A DNA stretch of 64,000 nucleotides from Candidatus Acutalibacter stercorigallinarum (GCA_019112625.1 DXIW01000041.1:1-64000), one strand, 5' to 3'; positions 7,314-15,718 are shown, counted from the stretch's first letter. The notes: generated by a model not told the origin, from the sequence alone. Program-made: numbers and translations.

Positions 7314-8597
7314 TTAGAACCGCTCGGAGAGCAGCTTCTCCGAGGCCGCCAGGGTGACGCAGATGCACAGCAGGTGCATGGCCTGGCTCAGCTCCTCCTC
7401 CGGGGGGAAGGAGGGGGCGATACGGATGTTGCTGTCGTTGGGGTCGGCGCCGTAGGGGAAGGTGGCCCCCGCATCGGTGAGGACCACGCCGGCGTTGCGG
7501 CACAGCTCTACCACCCGCTTGGCGCAGCCGTTCATCACGTCCAGGTTTACGAAGTAACCGCCGTTGGGATGGCTCCACCGGGCCACGCCCAGGTCCCCCA
7601 GCTCCCGCTCCAGGGCCTCCTCCACAATGCGGAATTTGGGCTCCAGGATCTTCCGATGGCCCTGCATCAGGGAGTAGACGCCATCCAGGTCGTGTAAAAA
7701 CAGGATGTGCCGCAGCTGGTTGAGCTTATCCGGGCCGATGGTCTGGGTGGTGAAGCGCTTCTTCAGGTCCACGATGTTCCGGGCGCTGGCCCCCAGGGCG
7801 GCCACGCCGGCGCCGGGGAAGGAGATCTTCGAGGTGGAGGCGAAGAACAGCACGTTGTCCTCGGTGCCCTGCTTCAGGCACTCCTCGTACAGGTTCAGCA
7901 GGGTGTCGGGGGTGTCGGTCAGGTCGTGGACGCAGTAGGCGTTGTCCCACATGATGCGGAAGTCCTTGGCCGCGGGCTTCAGGGCGGCAAAGCGCCGCAC
8001 CGTCTCGTCGGAATAGGTGACCCCGGTGGGGTTGGAGTACTTGGGCACACACCAGCAGCCCTTGATGCTCTCGTCCTTCTCCACCAGCCGCTCGATCAGG
8101 TCCATGTCGGGGCCGGTTTTGAGCATGGGCACGGGGATCATCTCCACGCCGAAGTACTCGGTGACGGCGAAATGCCGGTCGTAGCCGGGCACCGGGCACA
8201 GGAATTTCACATGCTCCTGCTTGCCCCAGGGCTTGCAGCCCCCGAAGCCGTGGGTCATCCCCTGGGAGATGCAGTCGAACATCATCTGCAGGCTGGAGTT
8301 GTTCCCCAGGATGATCAGGTCAGCGGGCAGGCCCATCATGCCGCTGAAAATCTCCCGCATTTCCGGCAGGCCGTTCCAGATACCGTAGTTGCGGCTGTCG
8401 TCGCCATTGGAGTTGGCAAACTCGCTGCGGGCCTTAAGCGCCTCCAGCACCCCCAAAGCCAGGTCCAGCTGCTTCGCGCAGGGCTTGCCCCGGGCCATAT
8501 TCAGGCTGACATGCAGGGCCTTGAAATCCTCGTACTGGCTTGCGGCCTCCTGGTTTACCCGCCGCAGCTCCGCCTTATCCATCGCCGCCAGTTTCAT
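7314..8597 (-). CDS. PLP-dependent aminotransferase, AspT-like (fold type I, subgroup 1-gamma)
   Basis: 427 aa, cytosolic. It resembles the aspartate aminotransferase family typified by Corynebacterium AspT. Landmarks are SRNYGIWNGLPEMREIF near residue 80, PKYSNPTGVTYS (the NPTG turn), MWDNAYCVHDL (Asp for the PLP nitrogen), and STSKISFPGAG with the Schiff-base Lys. A C-terminal Arg in NIRIAPSFP binds substrate carboxylate. ATG at 8597 has GAGGAGC 8 nt ahead. It likely links aspartate/oxaloacetate with glutamate/2-oxoglutarate. Confidence 0.9.
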   Translation of the reverse strand: MKLAAMDKAELRRVNQEAASQYEDFKALHVSLNMARGKPCAKQLDLALGVLEALKARSEFANSNGDDSRNYGIWNGLPEMREIFSGMMGLPADLIILGNNSSLQMMFDCISQGMTHGFGGCKPWGKQEHVKFLCPVPGYDRHFAVTEYFGVEMIPVPMLKTGPDMDLIERLVEKDESIKGCWCVPKYSNPTGVTYSDETVRRFAALKPAAKDFRIMWDNAYCVHDLTDTPDTLLNLYEECLKQGTEDNVLFFASTSKISFPGAGVAALGASARNIVDLKKRFTTQTIGPDKLNQLRHILFLHDLDGVYSLMQGHRKILEPKFRIVEEALERELGDLGVARWSHPNGGYFVNLDVMNGCAKRVVELCRNAGVVLTDAGATFPYGADPNDSNIRIAPSFPPEEELSQAMHLLCICVTLAASEKLLSERF

Positions 8598-8675
8598 CAC
8601 AACAGCTCCTCTATCCCCTTTGTTTTGCATGGGTGCAAAGCGAAGAGGTTCATTTTAGAAAGTCAAACTTCTTGT

Positions 8676-8704
8676 ATTTTACTCTATCGAAGAAAAAAAT
8701 GCAA
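8676..8704 (-). promoter_or_regulatory. Aminotransferase promoter
   Basis: Minus strand: TTGCAT (8704-8699), 17 nt, TAAAAT (8681-8676). Just upstream an AAAAATGCA/TGCATTTTT inverted repeat covers about 8692-8732 and could be an operator. The 340-bp gap to the PurF-like gene is otherwise AT-rich and non-coding. Confidence 0.75.
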
Positions 8705-8832
8705 GTTCATTTTCGCAATCCTGCATTTTTTATGTTTTACACGATTCCCAATTTTGCGGGCGGGCTTTTCTGTGCAACCTTATGAAGCTGCAAAAAACCC
8801 GGAAATTTCCCAGGAAAATGGGGCCGCGGGAT

Positions 8833-8861
8833 TTGTATTTTTCCCGGGGATATGGTATACT
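8833..8861 (+). promoter_or_regulatory. Promoter of the PurF-like gene
   Basis: TTGTAT (8833-8838), 17 nt, TATACT (8856-8861). Confidence 0.75.
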
Positions 8862-8937
8862 GGGCACAGCGCGGCCGGGTCTTTCCTGGCTGCACTCATT
8901 TTTGCAGATACTATCAAAATCGGGAATGGAGGACATT

Positions 8938-10344
8938 ATGGGCGGATTTTTTGGAGTAGCTTCCCAAGACGACTGCTTGCTGGACCTGTTCTTCGGCACG
9001 GACTATCACTCCCACCTGGGCACGCGCCGGGCGGGCATGGCGGTGTACGACCCAGAAAAAGGGTTCGACCGGGCCATCCACAATATCGAGAACTCCCCGT
9101 TTCGCACCAAATTCGACAAGGATGTCAGCGAGATGAAGGGCCGGCTGGGCATCGGCTGCATTTCAGACTATGAGCCCCAGCCCCTGATCGTGCGCTCCCA
9201 CCACGGCACCTATGCCATCGTCACCGTGGGGCGCATCAACAACGCCGAGGAGATCGTCAAGTCCCTGTTCGAGTCCGGCCACTCCCACTTTCTGGAGATG
9301 AGCGGCGGGGACATCAACGCCACGGAGCTGGTGGCCGCGGTCATCAACCAGAAGGACGACCTGCTGGAGGGCATCCGCTACGCCCAGGAGACCATCGACG
9401 GCTCTATGACCATGCTGCTCCTCACCCCCCAGGGCATTTACGCCGCCCGGGACAAGCTGGGCCGCACCCCGGTGTCCATCGGCCAGAAGCCCGGCGCCCA
9501 CTGTGTGGCCTTCGAGGGCTTCGCCTACCTGAACCTGGGCTATACCATGGAGCGGGAGCTGGGCCCCGGCGAGGTGGCCCTCGTCACCCCCGAGGGAGTG
9601 GAGACGCTGGCCGCCCCCGGGGACAAGATGAAGATCTGCACCTTCCTGTGGGTGTACTACGGCTATCCCTCCTCCTCCTATGAGGGCGTCAGCGTGGAGG
9701 AGATGCGCTACCGCTGCGGCGCCAAAATGGCCCAGCGGGACGACGTGAAAGTGGACACTGTCGCCGGCGTGCCCGACTCGGGCCTGGCCCACGCCATCGG
9801 CTACGCCAACGCCTCGGGCATCCCCTTCTCCCGGCCTCTCATCAAATATACGCCCACCTGGCCCCGGTCTTTCATGCCCACCATGCAGAGCCAGCGGGAT
9901 ATGATCGCCAAAATGAAGCTCATCCCCATCCACGAGCTCATCCGGGACCGCAGCCTGCTGCTCATCGACGACTCCATCGTCCGGGGCACCCAGCTGCGGG
10001 AGACCACCGACTTCCTGTTCAAAAGCGGGGCCAAGGAGGTCCACGTGCGGCCCGCCTGCCCGCCCCTGCTGTACAGCTGCAAGTACCTGAACTTCTCCCG
10101 GTCCACCACCTCCATGGACCTGATCACCCGGCGGGTCATCCGGGAGATGGAGGGCACCTCCCATCCCAAAAACTTGGAGCGCTATGCCGACCCGGAGACC
10201 TGCGAGTACCAGAAGATGGTGGAGACCATCGGCCACCAGCGGAACTTTACCACCCTGCGCTACCACCGGCTGGACGACCTGATGGACTCGGTGGGCATCG
10301 ACAAGTGCAAGCTGTGCACCTACTGCTGGAACGGCAAAGAGTGA
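8938..10344 (+). CDS. Amidophosphoribosyltransferase-like (PurF homologue) without the Ntn cysteine
   Basis: 468 aa with an N-terminal glutaminase-fold domain and a C-terminal PRPP-binding domain (LLLIDDSIVRGTQLRETT around 340-356), as in PurF, the first enzyme of purine synthesis. The mature N-terminus, which in PurF is the catalytic Cys of CGVFG, reads MGGFFGVAS, so glutamine hydrolysis as usual is not possible. The far C-terminus has a CxxCxxC tail (C457, C460, C463). ATG 8938 sits 6 nt after GGAGGA. It is not in a purine cluster. It may be ammonia-dependent or a regulator; the PurF fold call is secure, the reaction is not. Confidence 0.8.
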   Translation: MGGFFGVASQDDCLLDLFFGTDYHSHLGTRRAGMAVYDPEKGFDRAIHNIENSPFRTKFDKDVSEMKGRLGIGCISDYEPQPLIVRSHHGTYAIVTVGRINNAEEIVKSLFESGHSHFLEMSGGDINATELVAAVINQKDDLLEGIRYAQETIDGSMTMLLLTPQGIYAARDKLGRTPVSIGQKPGAHCVAFEGFAYLNLGYTMERELGPGEVALVTPEGVETLAAPGDKMKICTFLWVYYGYPSSSYEGVSVEEMRYRCGAKMAQRDDVKVDTVAGVPDSGLAHAIGYANASGIPFSRPLIKYTPTWPRSFMPTMQSQRDMIAKMKLIPIHELIRDRSLLLIDDSIVRGTQLRETTDFLFKSGAKEVHVRPACPPLLYSCKYLNFSRSTTSMDLITRRVIREMEGTSHPKNLERYADPETCEYQKMVETIGHQRNFTTLRYHRLDDLMDSVGIDKCKLCTYCWNGKE

Positions 10345-10365
10345 TATTCCCTATAAAAAGCACAG

Positions 10366-10402
10366 AAAAGGGCTACCACGGTTTTCGCGGCAGCCCTTTT
10401 TT
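10366..10402. terminator. Terminator after the PurF-like gene
   Basis: AAAAGGGCT / AGCCCTTTT stem with T-run, between convergent genes; A- and T-rich flanks allow both directions. Confidence 0.85.
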
Positions 10403-10416
10403 GCCTATGGGAACAT

Positions 10417-10683
10417 TTACACGGCGTCGTACTGCTCTTTCAGCCAGGCCTGGGCCTGGAGCAGGCCCTCCTCGCTTAAGGGGAATTGGGCCTCCTGCTT
10501 CTCCCCCGCCCGCTCGAAGCACAGGTCCTCCCGCCAGGTGAAGGCCTCCAGGCGGGCCTCCTCGGCGTTGGGCCGCACCAGGTACCGGAGCATGGCCCCG
10601 GTGGCCGGGTCCTTGGTGCGGCTGCCGGTGAAGGTGTTGCCCTCGGTGAAAAATGTCAGCTTCTGGATCTCCATCTCTTCCAT
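10417..10683 (-). CDS. Small conserved-looking protein of unknown function
   Basis: 88 aa, soluble, acidic. I do not recognise the family. It has ITFFTEGNTFTGSR-like beta strands, DPATGAMLRYLVRP, and a C-terminal helix SEEGLLQAQAWLKEQY. ATG behind AAAGGAGG. It is the last gene of the minus-strand group that starts at queH or the HAD gene, 18 bp after the VanZ-RDD gene, so co-expression is likely. Confidence 0.7.
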   Translation of the reverse strand: MEEMEIQKLTFFTEGNTFTGSRTKDPATGAMLRYLVRPNAEEARLEAFTWREDLCFERAGEKQEAQFPLSEEGLLQAQAWLKEQYDAV

Positions 10684-10701
10684 TTTCGTTACCTCCTTTT
10701 C

Positions 10702-11817
10702 TCACTTGCTCGCCGCTGCTTTTTCCTGCACGGTGCTCTTCAGCCGGGTGCCGGAGAGCCTGCCGTAGAGGAAGTCCCGCTGCGCCCCGGCCGAGCGGTT
10801 CACGGCTGCCTCCAGCAGCAGGGCGCAGAGCCCCGCGAAGAGCCACACCGCCACCAAAAACGCCCCCACCAAGGAGGAGTCCAGGGGCAGCTGCCGGAAC
10901 AGCCACGCCACGCCCCAAAAGGCATAGCAGAACAGCTCCAGCAGGGCGTAGCGCAGCAGGTTGCGCCACAGCAGCACCCGGCTCCCGTCCCGGTTCACCA
11001 CGCAGAATTTGGTGAGCCGCTTGCCCAGGCTCTTGCCCCCGCAGGCCCACTGGAACAGCCCGAAATACAGCAGGTAGGCCACAGGGAAGGCAAAGGGCAG
11101 CCGGAAGATACTGAGCAGCCCGTAGAGGAGGGATACAAAGAACATGTCCACCAGCAGGGCAAAGCACCGCCGGGGGAAGGTGACCCGCTCCCCCTTCTCG
11201 TAGGACTTCTCGTCGATCCGATCGCGGTCCGGCAGGATACGCCACAGCCAGCCGGTGACCAGGTAGCCCGCCAGGCCGCCCAGGGTGTTGCAGAGCAGGT
11301 CGTCCACATCGAACAGGCGGTAGGCCCGGGGATAAAAGCCGTAGAGGCCCGACAGCTGGGTCAGCTCGAAAAACAGGCTGAGGCAGAAGCTGGCGATGCC
11401 GGTGAACAGGGCCTTTCGCCGGAAATAGTACCGCAGGTAAAACCCCAGGGGGAACAGCAGGGCGAAATTGAACACGAACTGCAGGGTGAAGGTGCTGGTC
11501 AGCGCCGGCAGGTAGGTGGAGGGGTCAGTGAGGACGAAGTCCGTCTCCCTGGACAGGTCCCGGAAAAAACTGAAGGGGATGAGCTGCACCGAGGGGCCGG
11601 TGAGCTTGGCCACCTCGTCCCAGTCCGGCAGGGGGAGGATCACCAGGCAGTAGGCGCACAGCAGGTAGAGGGCAAAGGAATAGGCCAGGAAAAAACGCAG
11701 GAAGGTGACGCTGCCGAACTTCCGGTAGTGGTGGAGGAGGAAGGGCAGGGTAATCACCGCCGCCACCAGGGGGAAATAGAGGAGCGCCGAGCGGATTACG
11801 CCCACATAAAAACCCAT
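10702..11817 (-). CDS. VanZ-like / RDD domain fusion membrane protein
   Basis: 371 aa in two parts. Residues 1-195 are a VanZ-like domain with about five membrane segments, including NFALLFPLGFYLRYYF, SLFFELTQLSG and DVDDLLCNTLGGLAGY, the family core. Residues ~205-350 are an RDD domain: FPRRCFALLVDMFFVSLLYG holds the R...D pair and WACGGKSLGKRLTKFCVV the conserved G-SLGK motif. VanZ domains are associated with lipoglycopeptide resistance and envelope change; RDD proteins with ion or small-molecule transport. ATG with GGGGA 9 nt ahead, 7 bp from the nuclease-like gene. Confidence 0.85.
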   Translation of the reverse strand: MGFYVGVIRSALLYFPLVAAVITLPFLLHHYRKFGSVTFLRFFLAYSFALYLLCAYCLVILPLPDWDEVAKLTGPSVQLIPFSFFRDLSRETDFVLTDPSTYLPALTSTFTLQFVFNFALLFPLGFYLRYYFRRKALFTGIASFCLSLFFELTQLSGLYGFYPRAYRLFDVDDLLCNTLGGLAGYLVTGWLWRILPDRDRIDEKSYEKGERVTFPRRCFALLVDMFFVSLLYGLLSIFRLPFAFPVAYLLYFGLFQWACGGKSLGKRLTKFCVVNRDGSRVLLWRNLLRYALLELFCYAFWGVAWLFRQLPLDSSLVGAFLVAVWLFAGLCALLLEAAVNRSAGAQRDFLYGRLSGTRLKSTVQEKAAASK

Positions 11818-11824
11818 GGTAAAG

Positions 11825-12568
11825 TCATCCCCTTTCCGTGTTCCTTCCGTACAGGAAGGCTCTCCCCCGCTTTCCCACCTGGCGGATGGCCCCGGCCTCT
11901 CGGAGGGTCCCCAGGGCGAAGGAGGCCTTTTTGGGGGAGAGCTTCCCCGCCTTGGCGAACTCCTTGGCGGTGAACTCCTCCGGCAGCCCGGCGGGCAGCA
12001 GCAGCCGGTAGTCCGATAAGGAGCGGACCCACAGCTCCCCCAGCAGGGCCAGGGGCAAGCGCTCGTACCGGGTGGAGCCCCGCTTGCCGTTGTTGCCCCA
12101 GCCGTTTTGCAGGCGGTACTCCTCCACCTCCAGGAACACCAGGCACAGCCGGAGGTTCTCGTGGCCCAGCCAGGGCTTGATTTTGGAGAGCTCCGGCAGC
12201 ACCTCGCAGGCCTGGGCCTGCTTGGGGCTTTTCCGCCGGGGGGTGATGGAGCCGTCCTCCCCCAGCCACACCAGCCATTTCAGGGCCGGGATGGGGTACA
12301 CCACCGTCACCGGGCCCAGGGGGAGGAAGTGCTCCAGCTTCCCACGCAGCCGGGAAAAGTCCCGGGTCTGGACCTCGGTGATGCCCCCGGGGCCCCGGAT
12401 GTCCGCCACAAAGCGCCCCACCGGGACCTCGGTCTCGTCCCCAGGGCAGCGGAAATACTCCTTCAGCGCCGCGTGGAGGGACCGCTCCCCCAGGGTGCCG
12501 ATGCCCTGCCGGGCCCGGTCCCCGGTGAGGGCCGCCTCGCAGGCGGCGGCAAAACGCGCCGGGTCCAT
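11825..12568 (-). CDS. Unknown protein: nuclease-like N-terminus plus winged-helix-like C-terminus
   Basis: 247 aa, family not recognised. Residues ~20-65 contain GERSLHAALKEYF, VGRFVADIRG and ITEVQT. This pattern (helix Glu, strand Asp, then ExQ) is what PD-(D/E)xK nuclease folds show. The middle is rich in Trp/Leu strands (VVYPIPALKWLVWL). The C-terminus (AKEFAKAGKLSPKKASFALGTLREAGAIRQVGKRGRAFLY) reads as a winged helix. The ATG overlaps the amidohydrolase stop (TGATG), so it is translationally coupled. Nuclease activity is inference only. Confidence 0.65.
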   Translation of the reverse strand: MDPARFAAACEAALTGDRARQGIGTLGERSLHAALKEYFRCPGDETEVPVGRFVADIRGPGGITEVQTRDFSRLRGKLEHFLPLGPVTVVYPIPALKWLVWLGEDGSITPRRKSPKQAQACEVLPELSKIKPWLGHENLRLCLVFLEVEEYRLQNGWGNNGKRGSTRYERLPLALLGELWVRSLSDYRLLLPAGLPEEFTAKEFAKAGKLSPKKASFALGTLREAGAIRQVGKRGRAFLYGRNTERG

Positions 12569-13383
12569 CAGTCCAGCTGGAACAGCCGGGCGAAATTGTC
12601 GTAGAGCATGGCCTGGTTCTCCTCCTGGGAGAAGCCCAGGGCAAAGAAGCGCTCCAGCTCCTCCTTGGGGTCCCACATGGGGAAGTCGGTGCCGAACATG
12701 GTGTGGTCCACCCCGAAGTGGGCGATGTTCTCCTTGGCTTCCTCCGGGCTTACCTTGAACAGGGAGCTGGAGGTGTCGATGTACACGTTGGTGCCGGAGA
12801 GCTCCCGGCGGGCCTCCTCCCACTCGCTGTAGCCCCCCAGGTGGGCGGCGATGCAGGTAAAGTCAGGCAGCTTGTCGATGACGTTCATCAGCCGGTGGGG
12901 GGAGGAGAAGTCCGTGCGGCTGTCCCCGGTGTGGAACAGCACCGGCAGCCCCCGGCGGTGGGCCTCTTTGTACACGTCCAGCATTTTGGGGTCGTCGATC
13001 ATAAACTCCTGGAAGTCCGGGTGCAGCTTGATGCCCCGCAGCCCCCGGGCCTGGATGTCGTCCATTTCCCCGGAAATGTCGGTGATGTCCTGGTGCCAGG
13101 CCCCCAGGCCGATGAACTGGGGGTACTTTTCGCACTTCTCCTGGATAAACTGGTTGATGGAGCGGACCTGCTCCACCTTGGTGGCCACGGAGCACACCAA
13201 AAACCGGTCGATGCCGGCTTCCCCGCCCCGCTGGGCCAACACGTGGGGCAGCCCCACGTTGTGCATGGGGATGTGGTAGAAGTCCCCCACCGAGGCGGTG
13301 GCTTTCTCCGCGATCTTCCCGGGGTAGATGTGGGCGTGGGCGTCGGCGGCCCGATAGGTCACGCCGTTGTGCTGTACGGGCAT
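12568..13383 (-). CDS. Amidohydrolase family TIM-barrel protein
   Basis: 271 aa metal-dependent hydrolase or decarboxylase of the amidohydrolase-2 type. Motifs in order are AHAHIYP (HxH metal site), GLRGIKLHPDFQ, LFHTGD (His), CIAAHLGG (His) and FGTDFPMW (catalytic Asp). Length is typical. The ATG lies 4 bp after the queH stop and the 3' end overlaps the next gene by 1 nt or more, so it is within an operon. Reaction unknown; family members act on o-pyrocatechuate-like acids and similar compounds. Confidence 0.88.
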   Translation of the reverse strand: MPVQHNGVTYRAADAHAHIYPGKIAEKATASVGDFYHIPMHNVGLPHVLAQRGGEAGIDRFLVCSVATKVEQVRSINQFIQEKCEKYPQFIGLGAWHQDITDISGEMDDIQARGLRGIKLHPDFQEFMIDDPKMLDVYKEAHRRGLPVLFHTGDSRTDFSSPHRLMNVIDKLPDFTCIAAHLGGYSEWEEARRELSGTNVYIDTSSSLFKVSPEEAKENIAHFGVDHTMFGTDFPMWDPKEELERFFALGFSQEENQAMLYDNFARLFQLD

Positions 13384-13387
13384 AGGG

Positions 13388-14041
13388 TCATTCCCTTCCT
13401 TTCTCTGTTTGTACCTGCTGCCGGGCCCGCTCCCGCTGGGAGTAGACGCAGCCGCAGTAATCCTGGCGGTAGAGGCCGAACTGATGGGACAGCTCCACCG
13501 AACGCTTATAGCCGTCTTTTTTCTTAAAATCCGAGGGCAGGTGCTTTACCCCGAACTCCTCCCCCACCTCCTCGCCGATCCGGTTCAGGGCCGGGGCGTT
13601 TTTTAAGGGACTGATGGACAGGGTGGTGGTAAAGTAGTCGAAGCCGCCCTCCCCCGCGGCCCGGGCGGCCTCCCGCAGGCGCAGGCGGTAGCATTTTATG
13701 CACCGGGCGCCGCCCTCCGGGGCGTCCTCCAGACCCTGGGCCATGGCTTCGAAGGCCTCGCCGTCATAGGCGCAGGGCAAAAAGGAGACCGGATTCGGCA
13801 GGTCCATCTCCGCCACCAGCCGCCGCAGCTCCGCCTCCCGCTTCTGGTACTCCGCAAAGGGGGCGATGTTGGGGTTGTAATACAGCAGGGTAATGGCAAA
13901 ATAGGGGGAGAGCCGCTCCAGCACCGCGCTGGAACAGGGGGCGCAGCAGGCGTGGAGCAGCAGTGTGGGCGGGGGCCCCTCTTTTGGCAGCCTGCCGATG
14001 AGACGTTCCTGCTCTTTGGAAAAATTGCGCTGCGGTGTCAT
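13388..14041 (-). CDS. queH: Epoxyqueuosine reductase QueH
   Basis: Last step of queuosine tRNA modification, replacing QueG in many anaerobes; 217 aa. The family marks are LLLHACCAPCSS at residues 27-38 (C32, C33, C36), YYNPNIAPFAEYQKREAEL, CIKCYRLRL and QDYCGCVYS, whose cysteines hold the Fe-S cluster and metal. ATG at 14041 behind GGGGAGAG. It has its own promoter (14094-14122) with a perfect palindrome at +1. No other queuosine gene is in the window. Confidence 0.93.
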   Translation of the reverse strand: MTPQRNFSKEQERLIGRLPKEGPPPTLLLHACCAPCSSAVLERLSPYFAITLLYYNPNIAPFAEYQKREAELRRLVAEMDLPNPVSFLPCAYDGEAFEAMAQGLEDAPEGGARCIKCYRLRLREAARAAGEGGFDYFTTTLSISPLKNAPALNRIGEEVGEEFGVKHLPSDFKKKDGYKRSVELSHQFGLYRQDYCGCVYSQRERARQQVQTEKGRE

Positions 14042-14069
14042 GGTCTCTCCCCTTTCGGTCAGAATCGTG

Positions 14070-14088
14070 GGGATTTTTGAAAAATCCC
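14070..14088 (-). promoter_or_regulatory. Perfect 19-bp palindrome at the queH transcription start
   Basis: GGGATTTTTGAAAAATCCC: two 9-bp arms around one base. By promoter position it begins at about +1, so it is either an operator or a 5' stem-loop on the mRNA. Confidence 0.7.
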
Positions 14089-14093
14089 TACCA

Positions 14094-14122
14094 AGTGTAG
14101 CACAGCCTGGGGCCGATTGCAA
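14094..14122 (-). promoter_or_regulatory. queH promoter
   Basis: Minus strand TTGCAA (14122-14117), 17 nt, TACACT (14099-14094). It lies in the 88-bp gap after the HAD gene, so queH and followers can be expressed separately from it. Confidence 0.7.
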
Positions 14123-14129
14123 GCCTCCC

Positions 14130-14918
14130 CTACGCCAGCCCCAGCTGCCGGAGGGCCTGGCCCACCCCATCGTGGGCGTTGTCCGCCGTGTGATGGGGGA
14201 AGCGCTCCAGCAGCTCTTTGGGGGCGTTGCCCATAAGGAAACCCTGGCCCACGGCCTGCAGCATCTCCATGTCGTTGTAGTTGTCCCCGAAGGCGGCGGC
14301 CTCCTCTGGGAGGATGCCGTAATGGGCGCAGGCCTGCCGCACCCCCCAGGCCTTGGTGACGCCCCCGGCCATGACCTCCAGCAGGGTGTCCGCCGAGCGC
14401 ACGATGGAATACCCCGGGAAGGCCGCCACCATCTGCCGCTCCAGCCGGCGGATGTCCGCCGGCTCCCCCATGCACAGCAGCTTGTGGACCTCCTCCCCGG
14501 TCAGGTCCTCCAGCCAGCCCTGCCGGGCCTGGGCGTGTACCACGGCCTCCTCCCCGGCCACCCGGGGGTCGGAGCGGTCCCGGGCCAGCCACTGGTCGAA
14601 GGCGTAGATACACACGGTGACCGGCCAGCCTTCGAGATAGTCCAGAAGGCGGCGGGCCTCCCCCTTGGGAAAGCCCCGGTGGAACAAGGTGCGCCCCGCC
14701 GCGTCCCGCATCAGCCCGCCGCTGAAGGAGATGACCCCGCACCGCAGGCCCAGGTCCTCCAGGAGGGGGGCCACCGCCGTAGGACCCCGGGCAGTGACGA
14801 TGACGAAGGGCACGCCCCGGGCCTCCAGGCCCAGGACAGCCTGCCGGGTCTGGGGCAGCAGCCGGTGGCAGGGGTCCAGCAGAGTGCCGTCGATGTCGCT
14901 GAAAACGATCTTCACCAT
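14130..14918 (-). CDS. HAD superfamily (Cof/IIB) phosphatase
   Basis: 262 aa sugar-phosphate or cofactor phosphatase of the Cof type. Motif I is FSDIDGTLLD at residues 6-15 with nucleophile Asp and acid Asp. Motif II is VIVTARG. Motif III/IV is AFGDNYNDMEML near residue 215. The type IIB cap domain occupies ~85-185. ATG at 14918; TTTCCGAAAGGCGGACC precedes it, the ribosome site being AAAGGCGG. Substrate not predictable from motifs. Confidence 0.9.
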   Translation of the reverse strand: MVKIVFSDIDGTLLDPCHRLLPQTRQAVLGLEARGVPFVIVTARGPTAVAPLLEDLGLRCGVISFSGGLMRDAAGRTLFHRGFPKGEARRLLDYLEGWPVTVCIYAFDQWLARDRSDPRVAGEEAVVHAQARQGWLEDLTGEEVHKLLCMGEPADIRRLERQMVAAFPGYSIVRSADTLLEVMAGGVTKAWGVRQACAHYGILPEEAAAFGDNYNDMEMLQAVGQGFLMGNAPKELLERFPHHTADNAHDGVGQALRQLGLA

Positions 14919-15015
14919 AGTGGGTCCGCCTTTCGGAAAAAAGTTGATACCTGGGGGTTATGCTTTCATTATACTACAGCCCAGAGGGTTTTTCCAGGGC
15001 GGCGGCAGTTTCCGG

Positions 15016-15045
15016 TTGACACCGGTGGGCGGAATGGGGTATCAT
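15016..15045 (+). promoter_or_regulatory. Promoter of the DUF212 gene
   Basis: TTGACA (15016-15021), 18 nt, TATCAT (15040-15045). Confidence 0.7.
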
Positions 15046-15083
15046 AAACGCAGTACGCACAGAATGGTTAGGGAGGGTCGGGG

Positions 15084-15578
15084 ATGGACATCTCGTTTTT
15101 GTGGTCCAACGATCTCATCAACGTCAGCGTGATCGCCTGGGTCAGCGCCCAGCTCATCAAGGCGGTGGTGGACACCGTAAAGCACAAGCAGTTCGACCGC
15201 CACCGGCTGGCGGGGGCAGGAGGCATGCCCAGCTCCCACTCGGCGGTGACCTGCGCCGTGCTGCTCACCTCCTACTACCTGTACGGCTTCAACTCCTCCA
15301 CCTTTGCCTTGGCCTTCGTGGTGGCCCTCATCGTCATGTACGACGCCACCGGCGTGCGCTGGGCGGCGGGGCTCCACGCCCGGGCCATCAACCAGCTGGT
15401 GGAGTACCTGAACAACAGCGAGGACCAGGAGAACAAAAACGCCCTGGCCGAGCTCATCCCCCGCCTGAACGAGTCCTTGGGCCACCGGGTCATCGAGGTG
15501 ATCTGCGGGGCGCTTTTAGGCTTTGCCATCGCCTTTATCGCCCACCTCATCCGCCAGGGCGGGGTGTTCCTGTTCTGA
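15084..15578 (+). CDS. Divergent PAP2 (DUF212) membrane protein
   Basis: 164 aa, about four membrane segments. The GAGGMPSSHSAVTCAV block (residues ~45-60) is the SxxH phosphatase motif of the acid phosphatase/VanZ-related DUF212 family. VMYDATGVRWAAGLHARAINQL follows and NESLGHRVIEVICGALLG matches the third conserved block. Probably a lipid or undecaprenyl-phosphate type phosphatase in the membrane, by family. ATG at 15084; GGGAGGGTCGGGG lies upstream. Ends with a strong terminator. Confidence 0.88.
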   Translation: MDISFLWSNDLINVSVIAWVSAQLIKAVVDTVKHKQFDRHRLAGAGGMPSSHSAVTCAVLLTSYYLYGFNSSTFALAFVVALIVMYDATGVRWAAGLHARAINQLVEYLNNSEDQENKNALAELIPRLNESLGHRVIEVICGALLGFAIAFIAHLIRQGGVFLF

Positions 15579-15592
15579 AATCGCTTCCTTTG

Positions 15593-15623
15593 GCCTGGGC
15601 AGGCATTCTGCCCGGGCTTTTTT
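15593..15623 (+). terminator. Intrinsic terminator after DUF212 gene
   Basis: GCCTGGGCAG / CTGCCCGGGC stem, 5-nt loop, T6. Confidence 0.9.
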
Positions 15624-15647
15624 GCGGCTGTTTTCCGGCGGAGAGCC

Positions 15648-15676
15648 TTGTGCTCCCGCTGCTTTTGTGCTATAAT
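15648..15676 (+). promoter_or_regulatory. prfC promoter
   Basis: TTGTGC (15648-15653), 17 nt, TATAAT (15671-15676). Leaves a ~95-nt leader before prfC. Confidence 0.75.
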
Positions 15677-15718
15677 ATTAAAGTTTTGACTGCGACTTGT
15701 AAAGCGAGGGAATTTCCC

